Assembly: GCF_041897535.1 (NCBI RefSeq)
Contig: NZ_CP169217.1
Coordinates: forward strand, 2,046,001-2,110,000
DNA: 64,000 nt
Direction of reading: 5' to 3'
Source: Methylomicrobium lacus_A
GTDB lineage: Bacteria; Pseudomonadota; Gammaproteobacteria; Methylococcales; Methylomonadaceae
This document shows positions 17,881 through 26,705 of the stretch, piece after piece (within the stretch, counting starts at the first letter, position 1; each line of letters begins with the position of its first letter). A program made the position numbers and the translations under genes. The notes beneath the pieces are model-generated. The model had not been told where the DNA came from and did not search any database. It was given only the letters and a program-made list of their open reading frames with translations.

Positions 17881-19038
17881 ATGCCAGGAATCGATCTTCG
17901 CTCCAGTCTGAAGGTTTCGCTTCCTCCAAGCAAAACCCCAAGGGCCAAGGCTCTCCACATTTACCCGATTGACGCTGCGGCATCTCAATTCGGCGGCACT
18001 GCCCTACCTCTTAACATGCTAACTCAGGCAACCGCAGCGAATTCAGAAGGAACTCCGGCGGTGCCGGCGAAGAGCTTGCAATACAATTCGCTGACCCATT
18101 CCGGCGCCGTCATACCGAACAACAAATCCTTGCCCGGAAATTGGCAAATACAGAACACATTTGAGAAGGTGCATACGCCCGTCCCGAATGCATTTGCTGG
18201 GCAATATCCAGCAGAGCTCGACATTCTTGGCTTAAAATTTCCTCTGCTCGATTACGCATCCACCCTGAATTTGTTCAAGCAATGGATCGCGGCACGCGAG
18301 CCTCATCAAGTCTGTATGGCCAATGTTCATACGGTAATCACCAGTCTCAGCGACAACCAACTCAAAAGCATCAATAACCATTCATTAATCACAATGGATG
18401 GCTTGCCTCTGGTTTGGTACGCGCGCGCCGTGCATCAAGCGAAGATAAAGGAACGCGTTTGCGGCCCTGAGCTGATGCTCCGCTGCCTGGATCAAGGCCG
18501 CGAGCACGGATGGAAGCATTTTTTTCTCGGCGGCAAAGAAAACGTCTTAACCGATCTGGTCAGCGCGATGCAGTCGCGTTTTCCGGGCGTCGAGATTGTC
18601 GGCTGGCACTCACCGCCTTTCCGGCCTTTGTCTGCCGAAGAAGATGCGCAGCTGGTTGCATTAATCAATCAACATCAACCCGACTTCCTTTGGGTGGCCC
18701 TAGGTGCCCCCAAGCAGGAAAAGTGGATTGCCGAGCATTTGACTGCTCTCGATGTCCCCGTCCAAGCCGGCGTCGGCGCCGCATTCGATTTTCACTCCGG
18801 CCACGTCCGTCGAGCACCGGTGTGGATGCAAAATGCAGGTTTGGAATGGCTGTACAGAATATTGCAAGACCAACGTTTAATCAAACGCTATTTGATGACC
18901 AACCCGATCTTTTTAGCGCTTTTTGTGCGGGATTGCATGGTAAAAAATCTGCGCAAAACCGTATGCCGTTGCTCAAAGCGTTTTAATTTGATGGCCATCC
19001 TGATCCGAAAAACGAACAATATCATCCCGGCCAAATAA
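17881..19038 (+). CDS. WecG/TagA/CpsF (GT26) glycosyltransferase with N-terminal extension
   Basis: 385 residues from ATG 17881, chosen because GAGGAAA precedes it closely. Residues from about 115 onward match GT26: ANVHTVITSLSDNQL, SLITMDGLPLVWYAR, CGPELMLRCL, WVALGAPKQEKWIAEHL and GVGAAFDFHSGHVRRAP. The enzyme should transfer a sugar, often N-acetylmannosaminuronic acid, glucose or mannose, to a lipid-linked intermediate at the inner membrane. The first 110 residues are Pro/Ala/Ser-rich, have no family match I recognise, and are absent from typical ~240-residue members. The last 20 or so residues are read through antisense manC-derived sequence, so the native C-terminus was probably replaced. 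Confidence 0.83.
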   Translation: MPGIDLRSSLKVSLPPSKTPRAKALHIYPIDAAASQFGGTALPLNMLTQATAANSEGTPAVPAKSLQYNSLTHSGAVIPNNKSLPGNWQIQNTFEKVHTPVPNAFAGQYPAELDILGLKFPLLDYASTLNLFKQWIAAREPHQVCMANVHTVITSLSDNQLKSINNHSLITMDGLPLVWYARAVHQAKIKERVCGPELMLRCLDQGREHGWKHFFLGGKENVLTDLVSAMQSRFPGVEIVGWHSPPFRPLSAEEDAQLVALINQHQPDFLWVALGAPKQEKWIAEHLTALDVPVQAGVGAAFDFHSGHVRRAPVWMQNAGLEWLYRILQDQRLIKRYLMTNPIFLALFVRDCMVKNLRKTVCRCSKRFNLMAILIRKTNNIIPAK

Positions 19039-19055
19039 CTGTTGGGTTGCACCTC
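18973..19055 (-). pseudogene. 3' remnant of a second manC gene
   Basis: Read on the minus strand this stretch encodes SYLAGDDIVRFSDQDGHQIK, then Thr-Leu and a stop at 18973-18975. It matches the C-terminus of the intact manC product nearby (SYLGEDDIVRFSDHYGRQIK, then Thr-Phe). DNA identity with 20509-20600 is obvious but imperfect, so this is an older or imported copy. It begins one base after the manB stop and lies antisense to the 3' end of the wecG-like gene, supplying that protein's last residues. Confidence 0.75.
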
Positions 19056-19056
19056 G

Positions 19057-20493
19057 TTAGTGGTTTAGCCGTTGAATCAACTCTAAAACTCGGGTTGTTA
19101 ATTGCTGTGCGCGCTCAACAGAAGCCGCTTCGCAATAACAGCGTATTTCCGGTGCATTCCTTGAAGCTCTAACATGCACGATTTCTTGATTTGTGAAGAA
19201 AAGGCGCAAACCATCCATATCATCTATGCTGAGCAGTTGTCCATATTCTGGCCCCAGCCATTGTATGAGTTGCCCTGCATCTCGCTTCCATGAAGTCAGC
19301 AACTGTTGACTCGATACTGTTGAAAAATTTTGGATGCGGTCGCTGCCCGTAAAACGCCGTGGCAAGCCGGCTATCAAACCAGAAATTGGCTTGCCAACTG
19401 TCCTGGATGCCGACAAGACCGCTAATAATGGCAACACAGCGTCTCGCGTCGGTAAAGGCGCTAACATGCGCCCCGATCTATGGATTGCAGAGCCCAGCAA
19501 ATAGCCTCCGTTCGCTTCAAAACCCGCGATGGCTCCTTTAGCCGCATCACAATCCTGCATGGCTGCAATCACATACGGCGAACCGATACGCGTCCGCGTC
19601 ACCTGCGGAAATACACCGCAACGCTCAATCGCGGTATTGCAATTGACAGGAACGGCAAGTTGTTGCAACTCAAGAAACTGACTGGTCAATAATCCGACTA
19701 TGTCGCCGCGGAGCCAATGGCCTTGCTCGTCTGCCAGCAAGGGGCGGTCAGCATCGCCATCGGTGGAAATAATCGCGTCCAGCCCATATTGCTTGGACCA
19801 CTCCTCGCCCCGGCGCCGGTCATCTTCCGAAACCGCTTCGGTATCGATAGGGACAAAGGTGTCGGTACGCCCAATACCGGTCACCCGTGCCCCCAATTGT
19901 TCCAGAAGACTGCGTAACACATCACGTGCTACGCTTGAATGTTCATATAAACCTAAATGCAAATCCTTCAGCAAATTCGGTGGAAAAAAATCCAAATATC
20001 GCTGCTGATATTGTTGTATGGCCGCCGAATTAATCTTCGGTAAGGCCAAGGGTGGCGTGTCGGTTAAGGTTACCGTTGCCGCGGTAATCGCCAATTCATC
20101 GGCCTTGCTGATCTCGCCATCAGGACGATAAAATTTGATGCCATTACGATCAAACGGAATATGGCTCCCCGTTACCATAATCGCCGGAATGTGTTGAGTC
20201 TGGGCGTAAAGCGCCAATGCCGGAGTCGGCAACGCGCCGCAATAATCCACGTCTAACCCTGCCTGCGCAATCCCTGCCGCACAGGCCGCGGCAATTTTGG
20301 GGCTGCTGGGGCGTAAATCAATCCCCAATGCGACACGTGAAAAACGAAATGAATGCCGCAATACCGCAATAAACGCCGAGGTATACGCCAGACAAAGCTC
20401 ATCCGACATTTGCGCCACTAAGCCACGGGTACCGCTGGTGCCAAACACCACACCGCTATCTTGCATCAACTGGTCAATTCTAATCGTCTTCAT
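19057..20493 (-). CDS. manB: Phosphomannomutase (ManB/CpsG-type alpha-D-phosphohexomutase)
   Basis: 478 residues. It should convert mannose-6-phosphate to mannose-1-phosphate in the cytoplasm, feeding GDP-mannose synthesis. Family motifs are complete: GVVFGTSGTRG at the N-terminus, the phosphoserine loop MVTGSHIPFDRNGIK (Ser near 110), the metal loop STDGDADRP (Asp near 245, 247, 249), and the sugar-binding segment GFEANGGYLLG. The TGSHIP loop differs slightly from the TASHNP loop of many phosphohexomutases and is seen in the manB/CpsG branch. It follows manC by 15 bases and completes the GDP-mannose and GDP-fucose gene set. A phosphoglucomutase activity cannot be excluded. Confidence 0.88.
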   Translation of the reverse strand: MKTIRIDQLMQDSGVVFGTSGTRGLVAQMSDELCLAYTSAFIAVLRHSFRFSRVALGIDLRPSSPKIAAACAAGIAQAGLDVDYCGALPTPALALYAQTQHIPAIMVTGSHIPFDRNGIKFYRPDGEISKADELAITAATVTLTDTPPLALPKINSAAIQQYQQRYLDFFPPNLLKDLHLGLYEHSSVARDVLRSLLEQLGARVTGIGRTDTFVPIDTEAVSEDDRRRGEEWSKQYGLDAIISTDGDADRPLLADEQGHWLRGDIVGLLTSQFLELQQLAVPVNCNTAIERCGVFPQVTRTRIGSPYVIAAMQDCDAAKGAIAGFEANGGYLLGSAIHRSGRMLAPLPTRDAVLPLLAVLSASRTVGKPISGLIAGLPRRFTGSDRIQNFSTVSSQQLLTSWKRDAGQLIQWLGPEYGQLLSIDDMDGLRLFFTNQEIVHVRASRNAPEIRCYCEAASVERAQQLTTRVLELIQRLNH

Positions 20494-20508
20494 CAGGTAG
20501 ATCGTTGA

Positions 20509-21918
20509 TCAAAACGTTTTAATTTGACGGCCATAATGGTCCGAAAAACGGACAATATCATCCTCACCCAAATAACTGCCGGACTGCACCTCAATCATCT
20601 CCAGCGGTATCACGCCTGGGTTTTCCAGGCTATGAACAACTCCCAGCGGGATAAACGTAGACTGATTTTCCGACACCAATACATGTTCGTCGCCTCGGCT
20701 GACCAAAGCGGTTCCTGTGACGACGACCCAATGCTCCGCGCGATGATGGTGCATTTGGACCGACAGCTTGGCCCCGGGCTTCACCATGATACGCTTGGTT
20801 TTATGCCGCTCACCTTCGTCAATCTCATCATAAAAGCCCCATGGACGATAAACTTTGCGATGCCTATCGACTTCAGGACGTTTGTTTTGTTTCAATTGTT
20901 CGACCAACAGTTTGACATCTTGCACCCTATTCTTGGGAGCGATCATGACCGCATCGTCCGTTTCGACAATCACCAGATCCTGAACCCCCACGGTTGCAAC
21001 CAGCTTGTTCTCCGAGTGAATAAATGAATTATGCGTATCCACCGTTAGCACATCACCGCGTATCGCATTTCCCTGATCGTCTTTTGCCGTCACATCCCAC
21101 AACGCGGACCAGGAGCCGACATCGTTCCAGCCGGCATCCAGCGGAATGACCATTGCCTGGTCGGTTTTTTCCATCACGGCATAATCAATCGAATCGGACG
21201 GACATGTGGAGAAAATATCCGCCGCGATACGCACGAAATCAACATCACGCTCTGCGGCACTCAACGCCTTTCGGCAAACCGCCAGCATTCGAGGATTAAA
21301 TTTTTCCAATTCCTGTAAAAAAATCCCGGCTTTAAACGCGAACATTCCGCTATTCCATAAATACTCACCACTATCCAAATAGGCTTGTGCCGTCGCTGAG
21401 TCGGGCTTCTCCACAAAAGCCGCCACCGGATAAGCAGGACCGGCCAAGGCCGTTCCCCGCTTGATATAGCCATAGCCGGTTTCGGGGTGTGTCGGCACAA
21501 TGCCGAAAGTCACCAAACAATCTTGTAATGCCAGCCATTCCGCCTGGCTTACGGCCTCCTGAAACACCGAAACCTGTAAAATGACATGATCCGAGGGCAA
21601 CACCAACAACACCTGATCAGGAGGAACTGCCAATGCCGCCAAGGCAACTGCCGGGGCCGTATTACGCCCCACAGGCTCTAATATGATTGCCCTGGGTTTG
21701 ACATCAATTTCCCGTAACTGCTCAGCGACCATGAAACGGTGGTCTTCATTGCATACGGCAATAGGCGCACCCAGCGCGGGGGATCCGACCAAACGCTGCC
21801 ATGTATCCTGCAACATCGTATTTTCCGATACCAAAGGTAAAAACTGTTTGGGATGCTGGGTACGCGACAAAGGCCAAAGACGAGTACCGGAGCCGCCGGA
21901 TAAAATGACTGGGATCAT
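20509..21918 (-). CDS. manC: Mannose-1-phosphate guanylyltransferase / mannose-6-phosphate isomerase
   Basis: 469 residues, the normal length for the bifunctional type II enzyme. The N-terminal nucleotidyltransferase has SGGSGTRLWPLSR, PKQFLPL, VLPSDHVI and AFVEKPD, and makes GDP-mannose from mannose-1-phosphate and GTP. The C-terminal cupin (KRIMVKPGAKLSVQMHHHRAEHW) carries the isomerase activity that produces mannose-6-phosphate from fructose-6-phosphate. It sits between fcl and manB in the minus-strand operon-like run. Its 3' end is duplicated at 18973-19055 on the far side of manB. Confidence 0.94.
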   Translation of the reverse strand: MIPVILSGGSGTRLWPLSRTQHPKQFLPLVSENTMLQDTWQRLVGSPALGAPIAVCNEDHRFMVAEQLREIDVKPRAIILEPVGRNTAPAVALAALAVPPDQVLLVLPSDHVILQVSVFQEAVSQAEWLALQDCLVTFGIVPTHPETGYGYIKRGTALAGPAYPVAAFVEKPDSATAQAYLDSGEYLWNSGMFAFKAGIFLQELEKFNPRMLAVCRKALSAAERDVDFVRIAADIFSTCPSDSIDYAVMEKTDQAMVIPLDAGWNDVGSWSALWDVTAKDDQGNAIRGDVLTVDTHNSFIHSENKLVATVGVQDLVIVETDDAVMIAPKNRVQDVKLLVEQLKQNKRPEVDRHRKVYRPWGFYDEIDEGERHKTKRIMVKPGAKLSVQMHHHRAEHWVVVTGTALVSRGDEHVLVSENQSTFIPLGVVHSLENPGVIPLEMIEVQSGSYLGEDDIVRFSDHYGRQIKTF

Positions 21919-21992
21919 GGTTGATTAAATAAAAAAATTGGGATTAGCGACTAACTTAATGAGAACAATCTACTCTGCCTCACTTACATGTC

Positions 21993-22961
21993 TTATTCGC
22001 GAAATTTGCCTTGATTTTCGACGAACCACCGATAAGTCAAATCCAGCCCCTCTGATAATTCAGTGTCATAAGCCCACCCTAGCGCCCGTAACCGAGAAAC
22101 ATCGAGCAGTTTTCTCGGCGTTCCGTCCGGCATGTCGAGATTCCAAACTATCTGCCCTTGGTACCTTGTTACCTCTGCCACTTTATTGACAAGCTCGGCA
22201 ATGCTAACCTCCTTGCCGGTGCCAATATTGATATGCGACAACATCGGCTGGGTATGGCGGCGATACAGTTCCGGATCAAGCTGCATCACATGCAGGCAGG
22301 CGACCGCCATGTCCTCGACATACAAAAATTCGCGCTTGGCCTGTCCTGTTCCCCATACCTCGATGCTAGGCTGGGCATTTAATTTGGCAAAATGGAAACG
22401 CCTGAGTAACGCCGGAATCACATGACTATTTTTCTCATGAAAATTATCATGAGGACCATATAAGTTGGTGGGCATGACCGAGCGGAAATCCGTGCCATAT
22501 TGACGATTATAGGATTCGCATAATTTGATTCCGGCAATTTTGGCAATGGCATAGGGCTCATTGGTGGCTTCCAAAACACCGGTTAATAAAGCCGACTCCC
22601 GCATGGGCTGCTCTGCATGTTTGGGATAGATGCATGAACTCCCCAAAAACAACAGGCGGGAACAACCTGCTTGATAAGCCTGATGAATCACATGGGCTTC
22701 AATCAGCAGATTTTGATGAATAAATTCGGCAGGAAACTGATTATTCGCATAAATACCGCCTACCTTGGCCGCGGCCAGAAATACGTATTCTGGCTTTTCT
22801 TGCTGCATGAAGCTGCAAACCGCGTTTTGGTCGAGTAGATTCAGTTCACTGCGGCTTCGAGTCACGACATTGTAAAACCCGTGCCGATTCAACTGGCGGC
22901 AGATGGCCGATCCCACCATGCCTTGGTGACCGGCGACATAAATTTTGGCATTTTTGTCCAT
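21993..22961 (-). CDS. fcl: GDP-L-fucose synthase
   Basis: 322 residues. It catalyses epimerisation and NADPH-dependent reduction of GDP-4-keto-6-deoxymannose to GDP-L-fucose. Evidence is the N-terminal NADP site YVAGHQGMVGSAI, SSCIYPKHAEQPM, the catalytic YAIAK pair with the preceding Ser/Cys region, and MPTNLYGPHDNFHEKNSHVIPAL, all characteristic of Fcl/WcaG. The start codon lies two bases after the gmd stop, so the two are translationally coupled. Together they commit GDP-mannose to L-fucose, which predicts a fucose-containing polysaccharide. Confidence 0.95.
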   Translation of the reverse strand: MDKNAKIYVAGHQGMVGSAICRQLNRHGFYNVVTRSRSELNLLDQNAVCSFMQQEKPEYVFLAAAKVGGIYANNQFPAEFIHQNLLIEAHVIHQAYQAGCSRLLFLGSSCIYPKHAEQPMRESALLTGVLEATNEPYAIAKIAGIKLCESYNRQYGTDFRSVMPTNLYGPHDNFHEKNSHVIPALLRRFHFAKLNAQPSIEVWGTGQAKREFLYVEDMAVACLHVMQLDPELYRRHTQPMLSHINIGTGKEVSIAELVNKVAEVTRYQGQIVWNLDMPDGTPRKLLDVSRLRALGWAYDTELSEGLDLTYRWFVENQGKFRE

Positions 22962-22963
22962 GA

Positions 22964-24052
22964 TTATTCGTGGTAGTCGTACGCCAAATAACCGTGATTT
23001 TTCACCAGTTCGTCACGTTCGGCGCTCTTGAGGTCTTCGCGGACCATTTCGGCAACCAATTCCTCGAACGACATACTAGGCGTCCATCCTAATTTTTGTT
23101 TGGCCTTACTGGGGTCTCCCAGCAGGGTTTCCACTTCAGTCGGACGAAAATAACGCGGATCGACTTTTACGATCACATTGCCGTTACCATCGGCCCCCGT
23201 TTCATGTACGCCTTGCCCCTCCCAGAGTATAACAATGCCAAGTTCCTTCGCGGCCGCATTGACGAAATCGCGCACGCTGTATTGCACACCGGTCGCGATC
23301 ACAAAATCTTCGGGATGTTCCTGCTGCAGCATCAGCCACTGCATTTCGACATAATCCCTGGCATGTCCCCAATCGCGTAAGGCATCCAAATTACCGAGAT
23401 AGAGACACTCCTGCAGCCCAAGTTTAATGCGGGCCAGCGCCCGGGTAATTTTACGGGTCACGAAGGTCTCCCCTCGAATCGGCGACTCGTGATTAAACAA
23501 AATACCGTTGCAGGCATACATGCCATAGGCTTCCCGGTAGTTGACCGTGATCCAGTAGCCGTACAGTTTGGCGACCGCATACGGACTACGCGGATAGAAT
23601 GGAGTCGATTCATTTTGCGGGACTTCCTGCACCAAACCATACAGCTCCGATGTGGAGGCTTGATAGAAACGCGTCTTTTTCTCCAATCCCAGGATGCGAA
23701 TGGCTTCAAGAATTCGCAACGTTCCGAGGCCGTCGGCATTAGCGGTATATTCCGGCGTATCGAAGCTCACCGCCACATGGCTCATCGCGGCCAGATTATA
23801 GATTTCATCAGGCTGCACCTGCTGAATGATACGGATCAGATTGGTCGAATCGGTCAGGTCACCATAATGCAGGATGAAATTTCGGTGCGAAACGTGCGGG
23901 TCCTGATACAGGTGATCGATACGGTCGGTATTGAACAGCGACGCCCGGCGTTTGACACCGTGCACAATATAATCTTTTTTCAACAGAAATTCGGCCAGAT
24001 AGGCACCATCCTGTCCTGTTATCCCTGTAACTAATGCAACTTTGCTACTCAT
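22964..24052 (-). CDS. gmd: GDP-mannose 4,6-dehydratase
   Basis: 362 residues from ATG 24052. That start is chosen because the family N-terminus (MSSKVALVTGITGQDGAYLA) begins there and AGGA lies about six bases upstream; the frame is open 56 codons further but those residues are not family-like. Motifs include the NADP site GITGQDGAYL, VKRRASLFNTDRIDHLY, SELYGLVQEVPQNESTPFYP and the catalytic YAVAKLYGYW. It converts GDP-D-mannose to GDP-4-keto-6-deoxy-D-mannose. It lies upstream of fcl and downstream of the exosortase gene, all on the same strand. Confidence 0.95.
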   Translation of the reverse strand: MSSKVALVTGITGQDGAYLAEFLLKKDYIVHGVKRRASLFNTDRIDHLYQDPHVSHRNFILHYGDLTDSTNLIRIIQQVQPDEIYNLAAMSHVAVSFDTPEYTANADGLGTLRILEAIRILGLEKKTRFYQASTSELYGLVQEVPQNESTPFYPRSPYAVAKLYGYWITVNYREAYGMYACNGILFNHESPIRGETFVTRKITRALARIKLGLQECLYLGNLDALRDWGHARDYVEMQWLMLQQEHPEDFVIATGVQYSVRDFVNAAAKELGIVILWEGQGVHETGADGNGNVIVKVDPRYFRPTEVETLLGDPSKAKQKLGWTPSMSFEELVAEMVREDLKSAERDELVKNHGYLAYDYHE

Positions 24053-24122
24053 AAACGTCCTAGGTAAATCATAAAAACTAAAGCTATAGGTGGGCAAAAT
24101 AGCGCTACCCACACTTGTATCT

Positions 24123-25715
24123 TTATCCAGGCAGATAGGCAGGTAATACGGGCGAAAGCTCATGGATAAAAGATTGCAACCGTTGATCAGCCATTTCCAC
24201 ATCTTCGGACTTGTCCACACCGGTCACTAGCCTGACTAACGCCCCGTCAGTACGATTGATGGCAGTGGCGTCGTAAACTAAATACCATCTCACCAAATAT
24301 TCATTGGTAAGTATCCGCCCCCGTTGCTGAAACCAATAGTAAACTAACTGCTTGCTGTCGCCTTTCTGAATGACCGCGCGATTGACCTCCAACGCATTTC
24401 CATTAAGCCTTAAATTCGGGAATTTACGTTGCCCAAATTCGTTAATTTGCCAGCCGTCGCCTGGCATGCAGCCTTTGGGAGAGTGCACCGAAACTCCCGT
24501 GTGTTGCGACTGATAATAAGCACTGTATAGATTGATGGCGCTTGCTGAGTCCGGCTGTGTATAGTTGATAATGAGATAGTCGCTCATTTTCAGTTCATTC
24601 AGATAGAATTGACTAAGATAGTCATTACGCCCCTGCCACTTCCCAATGCGTAAGGGAAAATTCAAAAATGGCTTGCGTGTCGGAATGATATCCTCTCGCT
24701 CCCGAATAAAATGTGACGCCGTGGCGGTACTGCTAAACAACAACAACAGCACGAAGACCGATGGATTGGCGATGATTTTCGGACTTTGCTGTTGGGCGCC
24801 TCCCGTCCATTCGCTGGGAATCAAAACCAAATCGCTCAAGGCCGTGTTTTTTCCGCTCAGCCTGGCAAACAGCCACATTTCAAGGAACAGCAGGGCCATG
24901 CACAGCATGAAAACAGCCCAGCCTTCAAAATCATGCACAAAGCCTTCGGCCATCTCGACTCCCCAGTGATCAACCAGGATGCCTATCACGCCAATGCGGA
25001 AGCTGTTCATCAAAATCGTCAACAATGCCGAAGATAGGAAAATCAGCGATTTTTGCCAAACAGGTCCCTTAAACAAATAAGCGCAGAGAAAAGACAGACT
25101 GGCCAACGGAAACAAGTAACGGAGCCCGCTACAGGCATCGACGACCTGCAGTTTATAGCCGCCCAGATCAATCACGTTGCCTTCCAGATAGACCATGATG
25201 CCGCAGGCGCGAATGAACTCAACACCCAGCCATGATGAAAACAGCTGCAATTTTGCTGACAGGTTATTCAAAATGAAATCCGGGAAAGGCACCATGAAAA
25301 TCAAAAATAGCACCGGCACAGCGCCGACATGCAATCCCTTCATGCCGAACGCGACCGTAAACATTCCTGTGACCGTGATGATAAAAGCATATTGTTCAAC
25401 GGTTTTTAAAGCCGCCAAACCGCCTAAAACAGACACGATCAAACCGAAGATCACAATGACCAGTCCGGGCATTGACTCCCTGAATGCCTCGACGAACTTT
25501 AGCTGCCAGCGCCGAATCCATAACAAATACAGGCTAATGACTGGTATAAAAAAACCGTGACTGTATTCTTCCTTTTTTATCCAAGACTTCACCATTTCGC
25601 TTAGACAGCCTGCAAAAATAAATCCAAGCAATACCAGCGTTATGATCCAGAGTGATACAAGATAAGCGCGTTTCTTCAACGGATTGTGTGAGTCGCTCTG
25701 GTAAAGCAAATTCAT
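24123..25715 (-). CDS. xrtD: Exosortase fused to an EpsI domain (XrtD/VPLPA-CTERM type)
   Basis: About 530 residues. The N-terminal 300 residues form a multi-pass exosortase with the expected catalytic triad: Cys in VVDACSGLRYLFPL (near 199), Arg in MNSFRIGVIG (near 244) and His in FVHDFEGWAVF (near 265). From about residue 320 a periplasmic EpsI-type domain follows (HTGVSVHSPKGCMPGDGW, ELKMSDYLIINY), as in fused exosortases. Two proteins in this window end in VPLPA-CTERM sorting signals, which fits the XrtD class (family name from knowledge, not a search). It should cleave and anchor such proteins at the cell envelope. The start is ATG 25715 or TTG 25727. It heads the minus-strand run with gmd, fcl, manC and manB. 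Confidence 0.88.
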   Translation of the reverse strand: MNLLYQSDSHNPLKKRAYLVSLWIITLVLLGFIFAGCLSEMVKSWIKKEEYSHGFFIPVISLYLLWIRRWQLKFVEAFRESMPGLVIVIFGLIVSVLGGLAALKTVEQYAFIITVTGMFTVAFGMKGLHVGAVPVLFLIFMVPFPDFILNNLSAKLQLFSSWLGVEFIRACGIMVYLEGNVIDLGGYKLQVVDACSGLRYLFPLASLSFLCAYLFKGPVWQKSLIFLSSALLTILMNSFRIGVIGILVDHWGVEMAEGFVHDFEGWAVFMLCMALLFLEMWLFARLSGKNTALSDLVLIPSEWTGGAQQQSPKIIANPSVFVLLLLFSSTATASHFIREREDIIPTRKPFLNFPLRIGKWQGRNDYLSQFYLNELKMSDYLIINYTQPDSASAINLYSAYYQSQHTGVSVHSPKGCMPGDGWQINEFGQRKFPNLRLNGNALEVNRAVIQKGDSKQLVYYWFQQRGRILTNEYLVRWYLVYDATAINRTDGALVRLVTGVDKSEDVEMADQRLQSFIHELSPVLPAYLPG

Positions 25716-25981
25716 TTTTAATGTCAATTATTTAGGGGAACGGTTTTTTGTTAAACCATAGCGGGGTAACAAGTGAAACTTTCTGCATGCTGACCGGGGA
25801 TTATTGCTGCCGAATGTTAAAACTTAATGACACCGAAGGATGTAAAGATTGGCGAAGGTGTTCCAGTATTGGATAAAAACTCATGGATGGGCGCGCACGC
25901 CTTTGCGACACAGCAAGCGAATCCGTGCAAATTGTATGCAATTGAGAGGCTGAAGGCTTTCTAGCCGACCCGGACTCTGTC

Positions 25982-26010
25982 TTATTTCTGTTATATTTCA
26001 CTTTTATAAT
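25982..26010 (+). promoter_or_regulatory. Candidate sigma-70 promoter of the EPS export operon
   Basis: A perfect TATAAT (26005-26010) lies 17 bases after TTATTT (25982-25987), which matches the -35 consensus poorly. It is 35 bases before the first ATG of the export operon, in the 330-base divergent gap from the exosortase gene. The rest of that gap (25728-25981) shows no gene. Confidence 0.45.
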
Positions 26011-26045
26011 CGCTCCCAATAAAACCGATTGCTCTCCCGAAGACC

Positions 26046-26675
26046 ATGGGCCTGCGCAAACTCCGTAATAATCAAGGGAACGTCTTGAAACAACTACTTA
26101 CATTGATCGCACTGTTGCCGGCATTCACCGCGATTACTGTCGCCGCCCCTCAAACAGCGCCCTCCCCCACAGAAAAACCCGCCGATACAGCCAATTACTT
26201 GCTTGCTCCCGGCGATTTGCTTGAAATATCGGTCTGGAAAGAAGAAGGCATGCAGCAGCAACAAATTCTGGTAGCGCCCGACGGCAACATTAATTTTCCG
26301 CTCGCAGGCGCCATCATGGCGGCCGGCAAACCCCTTGCCGCTCTTGAACATACGATTGCCGACAAGCTTTCCGATTACATCGCCGATCCTGTGATCACGG
26401 TTAAATTGCTGCAAAGCACCGGGAATACGATTTTTGTGATCGGCAAGGTCAATAAACCCGGACAATTTCCCGCCAACCGGCGTATCGATGTATTGCAGGC
26501 TCTCAGCCTGGCAGGCGGCCTCACGCCTTTTGCGGACGATGACTCGATCCATATCCTTCGCCGTGCAGGCAGTGAAGTTGAAGTCTTCCCGTTCGACTAC
26601 GATGATGTACTGAATGGGGAGCATCTTGAACAAAATATCATACTGGAAGCCGGCGACACTGTTACCGTGCCCTGA
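26046..26675 (+). CDS. Polysaccharide export protein (Wza/EpsE-like, Poly_export + SLBB)
   Basis: 209 residues if started at ATG 26046. A TTG at 26085 with AGGGA at good spacing would give MKQLLTLIALLPAFTA and a cleaner signal peptide, so the start is uncertain. The mature protein has a Poly_export domain (YLLAPGDLLEISVWKEE, VAPDGNINFPLAGAIMAAG) and one SLBB domain (IFVIGKVNKPGQFPANRRIDVLQALSLAGGL). It is much shorter than Wza and has no lipobox cysteine, as in compact exosortase-associated EPS systems. It should form or contact the periplasmic/outer-membrane export channel with the barrel protein encoded next. Confidence 0.9.
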   Translation: MGLRKLRNNQGNVLKQLLTLIALLPAFTAITVAAPQTAPSPTEKPADTANYLLAPGDLLEISVWKEEGMQQQQILVAPDGNINFPLAGAIMAAGKPLAALEHTIADKLSDYIADPVITVKLLQSTGNTIFVIGKVNKPGQFPANRRIDVLQALSLAGGLTPFADDDSIHILRRAGSEVEVFPFDYDDVLNGEHLEQNIILEAGDTVTVP

Positions 26676-26705
26676 GTCAAGGCCGTAATTCAACCCGCCA
26701 TAAAG

